64,000 nt of DNA, taken from assembly GCA_030431675.1 (NCBI GenBank), contig JAUIIV010000001.1, positions 372,001-436,000 on the forward strand, read 5' to 3'. The position numbers and the translations under genes were made by a program. This DNA is from Gammaproteobacteria bacterium. GTDB taxonomy: Bacteria > Pseudomonadota > Gammaproteobacteria > UBA6186 > Azoamicaceae. This document shows positions 26,941 through 34,989 of this stretch, in pieces; positions within the stretch are counted from its first letter, which is position 1, and each line of letters begins with the position of its first letter. The notes below the pieces were generated by a model. It made no database searches. It saw nothing but the letters and a program-made list of their open reading frames with translations, and was not told the origin of the DNA.

Positions 26941-27009
26941 TTATGATGACATAGCAAAGGGTACTGATATGTAGGCCATGATAGATGATTCGTGTGCGAG
27001 ATTGTCCAT
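26941..27009 (-). CDS. Possible 22-residue small ORF or small RNA upstream of the orphan terminator
   Basis: From an ATG at 27009 the minus strand encodes MDNLAHESSIMAYISVPFAM and two serines, then TAA. A 5-bp hairpin (ACCGA/TCGGT, about 26909-26923) and the terminator at 26906 follow. There is no Shine-Dalgarno; TATTAT (27026-27031) is a possible -10, but no -35 was seen. It may be only a noncoding RNA or nothing. It overlaps the pip promoter in antisense. Confidence 0.25.
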   Translation of the reverse strand: MDNLAHESSIMAYISVPFAMSS

Positions 27010-27030
27010 TTGCACAAACCGGCTTATAAT
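27002..27030 (+). promoter_or_regulatory. Candidate sigma70 promoter of pip
   Basis: TTGTCC (27002-27007), 17 bases, TATAAT (27025-27030). The -10 is perfect. Transcription would start near 27037, leaving a leader of about 48 bases before the pip ATG. Confidence 0.65.
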
Positions 27031-27084
27031 ATTTGCAGAACAAGGACGCTATTGCTATCTATAATATTGCTAAGAGGTTAATAC

Positions 27085-28029
27085 ATGTTGCCACTCTATC
27101 CCGCGATCAAGGAATATGCGAGTCATATGCTCAAGGTAGATGATTTGCATACAATTTATATAGAAGAGTCTGGTGAGCCGGATGGAATACCAATTTTATT
27201 CCTGCATGGCGGGCCTGGATCAGGCTGTCAGCCTCACCACAGATGTTACTTTGATCCTAAACGCTACAGAATAATCCTTTTTGATCAAAGAGGATGTGGC
27301 AAATCAACGCCTCATTTATGTCTAGAGAATAATACAACCCAGGATTTGCTGGAAGATATAGAGAAAATTCGTGAATACCTTGGCATTAAGAAGTGGATGT
27401 TATTTGGTGGGTCATGGGGTGCAACGTTAGCTCTGCTGTATGCAGAGAAACATCCAGAATTAGTTCAAGGACTAATTGTGCGGGGAACATTTTTAGGGCG
27501 ACAAAAAGAATTAGATTGGCTATTTAAGCCAGAAGGTGCAGCGAAGTTTTTCCCAGATTATTGGGATAAGTTCTTGGACCCTATTCCAGAGGATAGGCGT
27601 CATGATTTGTTACAGGCATATTATGACTTGATGCATGGCGCTGATGAGCTAAAGCATATGGCAGTTGCCAAAACTTGGGGTATGTGGGAGGCAGATTTAT
27701 CAACATTAGATTTTAATCGCGATAATGAGAAAAAATTTACAGATCCACATTTTGCTATTTGTTTGGCTGCAATAGAGACTCATTATTTTATAAATAATAT
27801 CTTTATTGAAGAAAACCAGATATTGCGCGAGGCACATAAACTCAAAGGTATTCCGGGAATAATTGTTCATGGCCGTTATGATATGGTGTGTCCATTGTCC
27901 AATTCTTATGAGTTGGCAGCAGCTTGGCAGGATGCAAAATTAGAAATTGTGCGTCATGCGGGACATGTAGCGCGTGAACCTGCTCTTACCTCTGCTTTGA
28001 TACAAGCTACAAATGAGTTTGCTTATTAA
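27085..28029 (+). CDS. pip: Proline iminopeptidase
   Basis: A 314-residue cytosolic alpha/beta-hydrolase (S33 family) that removes N-terminal proline from peptides. It has HGGPGSGCQPHHRCYFDP and FDQRGCGKSTPH, the nucleophile elbow GGSWGATLAL, the acid in HGRYDMVCP and the histidine in HAGHVAREP. The length is normal (about 310-320). AAGAGG lies 8 bases before the ATG. Its stop overlaps the stop of the convergent gene by 4 bases. Confidence 0.96.
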   Translation: MLPLYPAIKEYASHMLKVDDLHTIYIEESGEPDGIPILFLHGGPGSGCQPHHRCYFDPKRYRIILFDQRGCGKSTPHLCLENNTTQDLLEDIEKIREYLGIKKWMLFGGSWGATLALLYAEKHPELVQGLIVRGTFLGRQKELDWLFKPEGAAKFFPDYWDKFLDPIPEDRRHDLLQAYYDLMHGADELKHMAVAKTWGMWEADLSTLDFNRDNEKKFTDPHFAICLAAIETHYFINNIFIEENQILREAHKLKGIPGIIVHGRYDMVCPLSNSYELAAAWQDAKLEIVRHAGHVAREPALTSALIQATNEFAY

Positions 28030-28559
28030 AACCTACACTTTAAAGAAGGAGTGCTTAGTTTACTTTGTAATTTTTGTAAGCGTATTTCAGAGCTAGGTTG
28101 AGTCATGCTAAGGCTAGGATTCATAAAGATTAATTGATGTTTTAGTTTATAGGGCATTTTGACCTCAAGATCCCGTAGAACATTATGAATTGAATCAAAA
28201 TCTTCATACAATTCTCCTTGTTCTTGGAATGCGCATTCCAGATAATGCTTGGTATTATCATCTTGGCGCTCATGGTATTCTGAATGTAATTTTCGTATTA
28301 TCATGCATACAGATAAAAACACCACTCTTAAATAGTTCATAGCATTGTAGAATACCACTAGCTTTTCATTTTCTGAATATGAGCTCCAGTTATTTAAAAA
28401 TACTCTTAATCTATTTGCAGCCATTATGTGCGAAGACCTGCTTAAGGAGTCATATAGCTCCTCAGCATAAAATTCTTTATTGATAAGTTTTCTATCTAAG
28501 ATGTCAAGGAATATCTCTAATTGACTGCGTATATCTACAAAATATTGTGCGTGTTCCAT
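28026..28559 (-). CDS. Hypothetical protein, 177 residues
   Basis: A soluble, helix-rich, charged protein with no signal peptide. I recognise no family. Stretches such as RSQLEIFLDILDRKLINKEF and YLECAFQEQGELYEDFD look like coiled or bundled helices. The C-terminus is basic and Ser/Leu-rich. It lies 32 bases after tatC on the same strand. Its start codon and Shine-Dalgarno (GGGAG) lie in the 3' arm and loop of a 14-bp hairpin, so translation could be controlled by folding or coupled to tatC. Confidence 0.7.
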   Translation of the reverse strand: MEHAQYFVDIRSQLEIFLDILDRKLINKEFYAEELYDSLSRSSHIMAANRLRVFLNNWSSYSENEKLVVFYNAMNYLRVVFLSVCMIIRKLHSEYHERQDDNTKHYLECAFQEQGELYEDFDSIHNVLRDLEVKMPYKLKHQLIFMNPSLSMTQPSSEIRLQKLQSKLSTPSLKCRF

Positions 28560-28590
28560 ACTGCATTGCTCCCAGTGAGCAATGCAGTAT
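28558..28590 (-). promoter_or_regulatory. 14-bp hairpin covering the start of the downstream gene
   Basis: Minus strand: ATACTGCATTGCTC, 5-base loop ACTGG, GAGCAATGCAGTAT, perfect arms. It begins 2 bases after the tatC stop, and its last bases are the AT of the next gene's ATG. The ribosome-binding GGGAG spans the loop and the top of the 3' arm. No T tract follows, so a translation-control or RNA-processing element fits better than a terminator. Confidence 0.7.
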
Positions 28591-28591
28591 A

Positions 28592-29269
28592 TCAGCTACA
28601 ACCGTATTTGTGAATTATGATCCCTAGTTCAAATAACCCCCACATAGGTAATGCCAACAATATTTGTGATATTACATCTGGAGGAGTAAGTAGCATTCCT
28701 AGCACAAACACAAGGACTATTACGTATGGACGTATATAGTTGATTTGCTCTAAAGACATTAACTTGCTTCGTAGTAAGAACAGCGTTACAAGTGGTGTTT
28801 GAAATGCAAGGCCGCTTGCTATTGCTAGAGTAGTGATAAAGTCAAGGTAATTGCCTATATCCACCATTACTGTAACTCTACTAGGTACAATGTTGGTAAA
28901 AAATTTTATTGCTACTGGGGCAATAATATATAGGGAAAATATAATCCCTACATAAAACAATATACAACTGCCCCCTAGCCACAAAGTGATACCTTCTCGC
29001 TCATTTTTGTGCAGTGCAGGACGTACAAATGCCCAGATATTATATAATAAATAAGGCATGCTAATAAGTAGTGCTGTAAACATGCATAACTGCAGTGGCA
29101 CCATGAAAGTAGATGTAATTTTGGTTGCTATAAGAGGCGTGTTAATTAAATTAGCAAGTAAATCATAAAGACTATTGGAAAAGTAAAAACATACAGCTAA
29201 CACTAGTATGTAGGCTAGCGCACACTTTATGGCTCTGGTTCTCAGCTCATGTAGATGACGATTCATCAT
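28592..29269 (-). CDS. tatC: Twin-arginine translocase subunit TatC
   Basis: A 225-residue polytopic receptor for folded twin-arginine substrates, slightly shorter than E. coli TatC (258). The N-terminal HLHELRTRAIKCA and the segment FVRPALHKNERE match TatC. Six membrane helices are visible, and SGLAFQTPLV and GMLLTPPDVISQ are conserved. It overlaps tatA by 23 bases. No tatB gene lies in this cluster. Confidence 0.95.
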   Translation of the reverse strand: MMNRHLHELRTRAIKCALAYILVLAVCFYFSNSLYDLLANLINTPLIATKITSTFMVPLQLCMFTALLISMPYLLYNIWAFVRPALHKNEREGITLWLGGSCILFYVGIIFSLYIIAPVAIKFFTNIVPSRVTVMVDIGNYLDFITTLAIASGLAFQTPLVTLFLLRSKLMSLEQINYIRPYVIVLVFVLGMLLTPPDVISQILLALPMWGLFELGIIIHKYGCS

Positions 29270-29414
29270 CAGTAGCGTTTAGACCTTTGCGAAAACTACG
29301 TACTGCATGCCCTAAGTCTTCACCTATATTACGTAAACGTTTTGTACCGAATAGCAGCAGTGCGATTAACAAGATTAGTAATAAAGAACCAGGACTAACA
29401 CCACCTAAACCCAT
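29247..29414 (-). CDS. tatA: Twin-arginine translocase subunit TatA
   Basis: A 55-residue protein with one membrane helix (SLLLILLIALLLFG), the FGTKRLRNIGEDLG hinge and amphipathic helix, and a short acidic tail. AAGGAG before the ATG at 29414 fixes the start; the open frame extends further upstream without meaning. TatA oligomers form the transport pore. With no TatB encoded here, this subunit may do both jobs, as in minimal TatAC systems. Confidence 0.9.
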   Translation of the reverse strand: MGLGGVSPGSLLLILLIALLLFGTKRLRNIGEDLGHAVRSFRKGLNATDDESSST

Positions 29415-29424
29415 TAATATCTCC

Positions 29425-29757
29425 TTATCCAAATGGTCGCAAATTGCCAGATAATAAATGAAAATGCAAATGGTCAACTTCTTGTCCACTTTCTGCGCCA
29501 GTATTTACAATAGTCCTAAAGCTATTAATGCCTAACTTAGAAGCCATTTTGGGCAGCATTTGGACCATATGTCCCATCAATGTAGTATCTTCATCATTTA
29601 GATGTATAAGGCTAGGAATATGTTTTTTACTAACCACAAGTATATGGGTATCAGCTTTTGGTTGAATGTCGTTAAAAACAACTACAGTCTCATCTTCATA
29701 TAAGAATTGTGTATCCATTTCCCCATTAGCAATTTTACAAAATATGCAGTCATCCAT
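29425..29757 (-). CDS. HIT-family nucleotide-binding protein (HinT-like)
   Basis: A 110-residue purine nucleoside phosphoramidase-type protein. CIFCKIANGEMDTQFLYEDE is the usual N-terminus with two zinc-site cysteines, and DHLHFHLLSG carries the HxHxH catalytic triad. It lies between ubiB (8-base overlap) and tatA, a position where Pseudomonas has hisI-hisE. Confidence 0.93.
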   Translation of the reverse strand: MDDCIFCKIANGEMDTQFLYEDETVVVFNDIQPKADTHILVVSKKHIPSLIHLNDEDTTLMGHMVQMLPKMASKLGINSFRTIVNTGAESGQEVDHLHFHLLSGNLRPFG

Positions 29758-31201
29758 ACATAACCCTAAATAAAATTAGTAATACTAGTGTCGCACTAAG
29801 TGCTCCTAAAGTAAAATATTGCCAAGCTGGAGCCTTGACCACAGTTATTGGGGCGGGTTGAGGATTAACATTTTGCAAGGTCTTATAGACTAAACCAGGT
29901 AAGTCTGGTAGCTTTTCTAGCCAATAAGGTCCAAGTGATTTAATCTTGCGTAATAAATAATTTCCACCTATACGACTTTTTACCCAATCTTCAAGGAAAG
30001 GTTTGGCTGTATGCCATAAATCTAAATCCGGATACAATTGTCTTCCTAAACCTTCAACGCTTATTAGAGTTTTTTGTAATAAAATTAACTGTGGTTGAAT
30101 ATGCATATCAAAACGTCGTGCTGTCTGGAAAAGCCGCAGTAGAGTTTTACCAAATGAAATATCCTTTAGAGGCTTTTCAAATATTGGCTCACAAACACAG
30201 CGTATAGCAGATTCAAACTCATCAATACGCGTAGTTTTTGGGACCCATCCAGACTCAACGTGAAGCTCTGCAACACGGCGGTAGTCACGCTTGAAAAATG
30301 CTAAAAAGTTCTCTGCTAAATAGTGTTGATCTTCTGGGCCTAACGTACCAATAATCCCAAAATCTAGTGCCATATATTTAGGATTATTAGGCTCTGCAGG
30401 AGATACCCATACATTTCCTGGGTGCATATCGGCATGAAAAAAACAGTCTCTAAAGACTTGGGTAAAAAATATCTCAACACCGCGCTCTGCTAAGCGACGT
30501 AGATCAGTATTATTAGCCTCTAGTGCTTTACGATTAGATACAGGAATGCCATACATGCGCTCCATAGTCAGAACGTTTGTTCTTGTATGTGACCAAAAAA
30601 TAGTTGGCACATATAGCAAATTAGAGTTGCTGAAATTACGCCGTAATTGAGAAGCATTAGCAGCCTCACGCATTAAATCCAGTTCATCTAGCATGCTTTT
30701 CTTAATCTCTAATACAACCTCATATGGTTTAAGGCGTTTACTTGCTGGCCATACAAAAGGAGCTATTTTTGCGATTAGCAATAATATGTTTAAGTCGGTT
30801 GTTACCTGCTTCTGTATGCTTGGGCGTAAAATTTTTATTACTACTTCTGTGCCATCTGGCATGTTGGCAGCGTGTACTTGGCTAATAGAGGCAGAAGCTA
30901 GTGGTTCTATATCAAAAGTACTAAATAAATCTTCTATTGGAGCACCCAAGGATTTCTCAACTATATTTTTTGCGATTTTACCAGGAAATGAAGGGACTTG
31001 ATCTTGTAATTTAACCAATTCTGTAGCAATAGAGTCTGGTAACAAATCAACACGGGTCGATAATAGCTGTCCAAACTTTACAAATATAGGTCCTAAGTCT
31101 TCACATGCACGGCGAATACGTACCCCATATGATTTTTTAGTTTGCAAGGTGTATTTTATAAGAATGAAACTTATAGAAAATAATCTAAGTATTGCTAGCA
31201 T
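29750..31201 (-). CDS. ubiB: Ubiquinone biosynthesis ATPase/kinase-like protein UbiB
   Basis: A 483-residue atypical kinase-like protein needed for coenzyme Q synthesis. KFGQLLSTRVDLLP is the UbiB KxGQ motif; the ATP-binding lysine is in EVVIKILRP; FHADMHPGNVW and ALDFGIIGTL are the catalytic segments. Two C-terminal hydrophobic stretches, the last LSATLVLLILFRVMYG, anchor it. The N-terminus before KxGQ is about 40-60 residues shorter than in E. coli UbiB (546). AGGA lies 9 bases before the ATG at 31201. It overlaps ubiJ. Confidence 0.95.
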   Translation of the reverse strand: MLAILRLFSISFILIKYTLQTKKSYGVRIRRACEDLGPIFVKFGQLLSTRVDLLPDSIATELVKLQDQVPSFPGKIAKNIVEKSLGAPIEDLFSTFDIEPLASASISQVHAANMPDGTEVVIKILRPSIQKQVTTDLNILLLIAKIAPFVWPASKRLKPYEVVLEIKKSMLDELDLMREAANASQLRRNFSNSNLLYVPTIFWSHTRTNVLTMERMYGIPVSNRKALEANNTDLRRLAERGVEIFFTQVFRDCFFHADMHPGNVWVSPAEPNNPKYMALDFGIIGTLGPEDQHYLAENFLAFFKRDYRRVAELHVESGWVPKTTRIDEFESAIRCVCEPIFEKPLKDISFGKTLLRLFQTARRFDMHIQPQLILLQKTLISVEGLGRQLYPDLDLWHTAKPFLEDWVKSRIGGNYLLRKIKSLGPYWLEKLPDLPGLVYKTLQNVNPQPAPITVVKAPAWQYFTLGALSATLVLLILFRVMYG

Positions 31202-31715
31202 GCTGTTCAATCCTGCGTTGTAATCGTTCTACGCGATTACGCATATGGTCAATTTCTGTTAAAAAATCAGCTACTTCAACCTTTGTAGGTAAAAGTTTAA
31301 TTTCTTCTTGTATATATTCTTGTAGCATATTAGGAATCTCGGTGGCATGTATATTTTTTAGTATACGCATACCCTGGTGTGCTATGACATCACCAGTATA
31401 TTTAGATATTTCTTCTTCCCAGTCTATATCTAGATTATCAAATGATTGCTGCAATAGTTGTGCAACATGTATATTACCGGCAATATGCACTGCAGCATGA
31501 TCCTTGTGTATTGCATGCCGAATAAATCCAGCGATAGTGCTTGTAATAGTTACATCTACTGTTGCGGCTGTAGAATCTACCACATGAATTTTTTCTTCAA
31601 AAGAAATATACCAGGTTTTATTTAAATCAGAGCAAGTTATGGAAATGGTATGTCCATGAAGTGACGCAAACGAATGTGTATTTAGGTGTTTTTGTAATAA
31701 ATAACTAATAATCAA
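31185..31715 (-). CDS. ubiJ: Ubiquinone biosynthesis accessory factor UbiJ
   Basis: A 176-residue protein with an N-terminal SCP2-like lipid-binding fold (about 15-115) and a C-terminal helix that could form a coiled coil ([20 protein letters not shown]). With UbiK it supports the Ubi hydroxylase complex, probably by binding hydrophobic intermediates. Its place between ubiE and ubiB is diagnostic. The start is TTG, overlapping the ubiE stop by 4 bases (TTGA). Confidence 0.9.
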   Translation of the reverse strand: MIISYLLQKHLNTHSFASLHGHTISITCSDLNKTWYISFEEKIHVVDSTAATVDVTITSTIAGFIRHAIHKDHAAVHIAGNIHVAQLLQQSFDNLDIDWEEEISKYTGDVIAHQGMRILKNIHATEIPNMLQEYIQEEIKLLPTKVEVADFLTEIDHMRNRVERLQRRIEQHASNT

Positions 31716-32458
31716 AATTTATAGCCTTTATGAATTGCACATATCCCTCCAGTTAGATTTTGATAGCTACAACGCTCAAAACCTACTGCGCTCATCATTT
31801 TCTTTAAATTATCTTGATCTGGATGCATACGAATTGATTCTGCTAAATATTTATAGCTGTCTGAGTCCTTAGCTACTATTTTGCCTAAAGTTGGGAGGAC
31901 TTTAAACGAGTATAAATCATATAACTTTGCTAAGTGTTCTGATACAGGCTTGCTAAATTCTAAAATAACTAACCGCCCACCAGGTCGTAAAACTCTATAC
32001 ATTTCTTGTAGTGCTTTGCTTTTATCAGTAACATTGCGTAGTCCGAAACTAATAGTTATGCAGTCAAAGCTATCATCCATCAGTGACAACTGTTCAGCAT
32101 TTAATTGTAGGCAATGTAAGGGCTTTACAATGCCAAGGTTAGTCAGCTTTTCTCTACCTGCTTCTAGCATGCTATCATTAATATCTGCCATAATAAGTAG
32201 GCCATTAGTACCGATTGCTTTAGCAATTTCTTTACTTAGGTCGCCGGTGCCACCAGCCAAATCCAGTACTGTATTTCCAGGAATGAGTCCGCAGTGACTA
32301 ATAGCTATTTTTTTCCAGATTCTATGGATGCCAAAAGACATCAAGTCGTTCATAATATCATATTTACTAGCAACGCTACTGAATACACGATTAACTAAAT
32401 TTTGTTTATCATCCCAATTAACTTTTTGATAACCAAAATTAGTAGTCGATTCAGACAT
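31712..32458 (-). CDS. ubiE: Demethylmenaquinone/ubiquinone C-methyltransferase UbiE
   Basis: A SAM-dependent methyltransferase of quinone synthesis, 248 residues. [18 protein letters not shown] is SAM motif [21 protein letters not shown] and [17 protein letters not shown] are UbiE signatures. The N-terminal [19 protein letters not shown] is conserved. It follows hslU after 9 bases in a leftward operon. Confidence 0.98.
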   Translation of the reverse strand: MSESTTNFGYQKVNWDDKQNLVNRVFSSVASKYDIMNDLMSFGIHRIWKKIAISHCGLIPGNTVLDLAGGTGDLSKEIAKAIGTNGLLIMADINDSMLEAGREKLTNLGIVKPLHCLQLNAEQLSLMDDSFDCITISFGLRNVTDKSKALQEMYRVLRPGGRLVILEFSKPVSEHLAKLYDLYSFKVLPTLGKIVAKDSDSYKYLAESIRMHPDQDNLKKMMSAVGFERCSYQNLTGGICAIHKGYKF

Positions 32459-32467
32459 GTTAAATCC

Positions 32468-33796
32468 TTATAAAATAAAGCGACTTAGGTCTTCATTCTT
32501 GCAAAGTTCGCCTATCTGCTGATTAACGTAAGATTCATCTATTGTAATAGTCTGTCCTTGCATTTCTGAAGCGCGATAAGAAACATCTTCTAATAAACGC
32601 TCCACTACAGTGTGTAAGCGTCTCGCTCCGATATTTTCAGTTTTATCATTTATTTCCCACGCGAGACTTGCTAAGCGCTCTACACCATCTTTAGTAAAAT
32701 TAAGAGTTACTTCTTCGGTGTCTAATAATGCTTTGTATTGTGCCGTTAAACTAGCATCAGGCTCTGTTAAAATTTTGATAAAATCTTCTGGTTTCAGAGC
32801 ATTAAGCTCAACTCTGATAGGTAATCTGCCTTGTAACTCAGGTATCAAATCTGATGGCTTGGAAAGATGAAAAGCGCCTGAGGCAATAAACAAAATATGA
32901 TCAGTTTTGATGGTGCCATATTTTGTTGATACGCTAGAACCCTCGATCAATGGCAACAGATCACGCTGCACTCCTTCACGTGATACTTCTCCTCCACTGC
33001 GATTATCTGTACGTTGAGTAATCTTATCTAATTCATCTATAAATACTATACCAGCTTGTTCTACTCGCTCTACAGCATTGGACTTAATCTCGTCTTCATT
33101 GATTAGCTTGGCGGCTTCTTCTTCTTGTAATACTTTTTTTGCTTCTTTGACTGTAATTTTGCGTTTGCGTTTTTTATCACTAGAAATATTTTGGAATAGA
33201 TTCTGTAGTTGGCTAGACATTTCTTCCATACCTGGAGGAGCCATAATTTCTACACCCACGGCAGCAAAAGAAACATCAATTTCAATTATTTTGTCGTCTA
33301 TCTCTCCGGCATGTAACTTTTTTCTAAACATTTCCTTTGTAGCAGCAAGGTCCTCTGTATCATGAGAACCAGGTACTAATGCTTCAAGAATCCTGTCCTC
33401 TGCAGCTTTGGAAGCAGGGTCGATAACAGTCTGCATTGCTTCTTCACGACTAAGCTTGACTGCATTTTCTACCAAATCGCGAATAATTGAGTCTACATCT
33501 CGGCCAACATAGCCAACTTCAGTAAACTTAGTAGCCTCTATTTTAATAAAAGGAGCATTTGCTAATTTGGCTAATCTTCGCGCAATTTCGGTTTTACCTA
33601 CACCAGTAGGCCCTATCATTAAAATATTTTTTGGCGTTATCTCATTGCGCAGGTTATCTGGGACATGCATTCTTCTGTAACGGTTTCTTAGTGCTATTGC
33701 CACCGCACGCTTAGCATCACTTTGTCCGATAATATGCTTGTCTAGTTCTTGGACGATTTGTTGAGGAATTAAATCAACGGATTTTGCAAAACTCAT
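32468..33796 (-). CDS. hslU: HslUV protease ATPase subunit HslU
   Basis: A 442-residue AAA+ unfoldase (E. coli 443). It has Walker [16 protein letters not shown], the pore loop [11 protein letters not shown], Walker [12 protein letters not shown], the I domain between them, and a C-terminus ending in LSRFIL that docks into HslV. It overlaps hslV by 4 bases. Confidence 0.98.
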   Translation of the reverse strand: MSFAKSVDLIPQQIVQELDKHIIGQSDAKRAVAIALRNRYRRMHVPDNLRNEITPKNILMIGPTGVGKTEIARRLAKLANAPFIKIEATKFTEVGYVGRDVDSIIRDLVENAVKLSREEAMQTVIDPASKAAEDRILEALVPGSHDTEDLAATKEMFRKKLHAGEIDDKIIEIDVSFAAVGVEIMAPPGMEEMSSQLQNLFQNISSDKKRKRKITVKEAKKVLQEEEAAKLINEDEIKSNAVERVEQAGIVFIDELDKITQRTDNRSGGEVSREGVQRDLLPLIEGSSVSTKYGTIKTDHILFIASGAFHLSKPSDLIPELQGRLPIRVELNALKPEDFIKILTEPDASLTAQYKALLDTEEVTLNFTKDGVERLASLAWEINDKTENIGARRLHTVVERLLEDVSYRASEMQGQTITIDESYVNQQIGELCKNEDLSRFIL

Positions 33797-34338
33797 ATAT
33801 TACTTTCCAAACTTTCTATAGTATGATTTTCATTGGTAAAGACACATATCTCTCCAGCAATGCTGAGTGATTTGCGTACAATTTTTTCTGCGTCTAACTT
33901 GGTATTATCCATCAAAGCTTTGGCAGCAGATTGCGCAAACGGTCCTCCTGACCCTATAGCTATAATCCCAGCTTCGGGTTCAATTACATCACCATTACCA
34001 GTAATAATTAATGACACTTCCTTGTCTGCAACACAAAGCAGTGCTTCTAATTTACGTAACATTTTATCTGTTCGCCAATCTTTAGCTAATTCAACAGCAG
34101 CACGTGTTAAATGCCCCTGATAAGTTTCTAGCTTTGATTCGAATCTTTCAAATAGAGTAAACGCATCAGCGGTGCCACCAGCAAATCCAGCCAACACTTT
34201 TTCTTGATATAATCTGCGCACTTTGCGTGCATTACCCTTGAGAATTGTATTTCCCATTGAAACTTGGCCATCACCGCCAACAACTACTTTGTTATCGCGT
34301 CTAACACATACAATGGTTGTGCCATGGTATTGTTCCAT
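33793..34338 (-). CDS. hslV: HslUV protease proteolytic subunit HslV
   Basis: A 181-residue threonine protease. The N-terminus [14 protein letters not shown] implies a six-residue leader cut before Thr7, the catalytic nucleophile; [13 protein letters not shown] and [14 protein letters not shown] are conserved. A TTG at 34350 is open in frame, but the ATG at 34338 has GGAG at the right distance. It follows ftsN after 16 bases and is coupled to hslU. Confidence 0.97.
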   Translation of the reverse strand: MEQYHGTTIVCVRRDNKVVVGGDGQVSMGNTILKGNARKVRRLYQEKVLAGFAGGTADAFTLFERFESKLETYQGHLTRAAVELAKDWRTDKMLRKLEALLCVADKEVSLIITGNGDVIEPEAGIIAIGSGGPFAQSAAKALMDNTKLDAEKIVRKSLSIAGEICVFTNENHTIESLESNI

Positions 34339-34354
34339 TTTTTGCTCCAATTAA

Positions 34355-34966
34355 TTATTCTGCGTATCGGTGTACTATTATGCTATCACTGGCAAATTGT
34401 CTTAAAGATATTTGTTGTGCTTTAGCTGTTTTTTCATCTGTATGTGGGCCTGTTAAAACTCTATACCAAATTTCACCATCACTTAATTTTGCGGTTTCTA
34501 TGTTGGTTGATATCCCATTAAGAGCTAATTCAGCCTTCATAGCTTCCGCATCTTTGCGCTTTCTAAACGAGCCAGTTTGCACTAAGTAACCATTTATGGC
34601 CTTAGGACGAGATTTCAAGTCTAGAACAGAACTTTTGTTCTCTAGATGACTGTTTTTTGTTAGTTCGTTATAAAAATCAAAGTGAGGCTTAACAGTGCCT
34701 GTATCTTGTGATTCCTCTATGTTTTGTGCGACGGTTGGAGGGGCCTGTGCCGGAGTTGTTTGAGGCTGGTGAGTTGTTTTGCTGGTAGGCAACTTCAGGG
34801 TTACTTCAGACGTAGCAAACTTAAAATAAATAAAGGTAGTGATCAATATACCTATAAGAACTCCAAAGGCAACTGATCCCCAGTGTGGTACGACAGGTAA
34901 AGCCACTGATTTAGCTTTACGCCTAGTAGTTTTTCTTGTCGCTCCAGATTTTCGCTGTACTTTCAT
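34355..34966 (-). CDS. ftsN: SPOR-domain cell-division protein, FtsN-like
   Basis: A 203-residue bitopic protein: a basic cytoplasmic N-terminus, one membrane helix (VAFGVLIGILITTFIYF), a proline- and glutamine-rich periplasmic linker, and a C-terminal SPOR domain (about 125-203, GYLVQTGSFRKRKDAEAM) that binds denuded septal glycan. It is shorter than E. coli FtsN (319), but the order priA-ftsN-hslV-hslU is that of FtsN in other gammaproteobacteria. The start is set by homology; the open frame runs back into priA. Confidence 0.85.
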   Translation of the reverse strand: MKVQRKSGATRKTTRRKAKSVALPVVPHWGSVAFGVLIGILITTFIYFKFATSEVTLKLPTSKTTHQPQTTPAQAPPTVAQNIEESQDTGTVKPHFDFYNELTKNSHLENKSSVLDLKSRPKAINGYLVQTGSFRKRKDAEAMKAELALNGISTNIETAKLSDGEIWYRVLTGPHTDEKTAKAQQISLRQFASDSIIVHRYAE

Positions 34967-34989
34967 AGCACATACTTTAACACAGTAGT

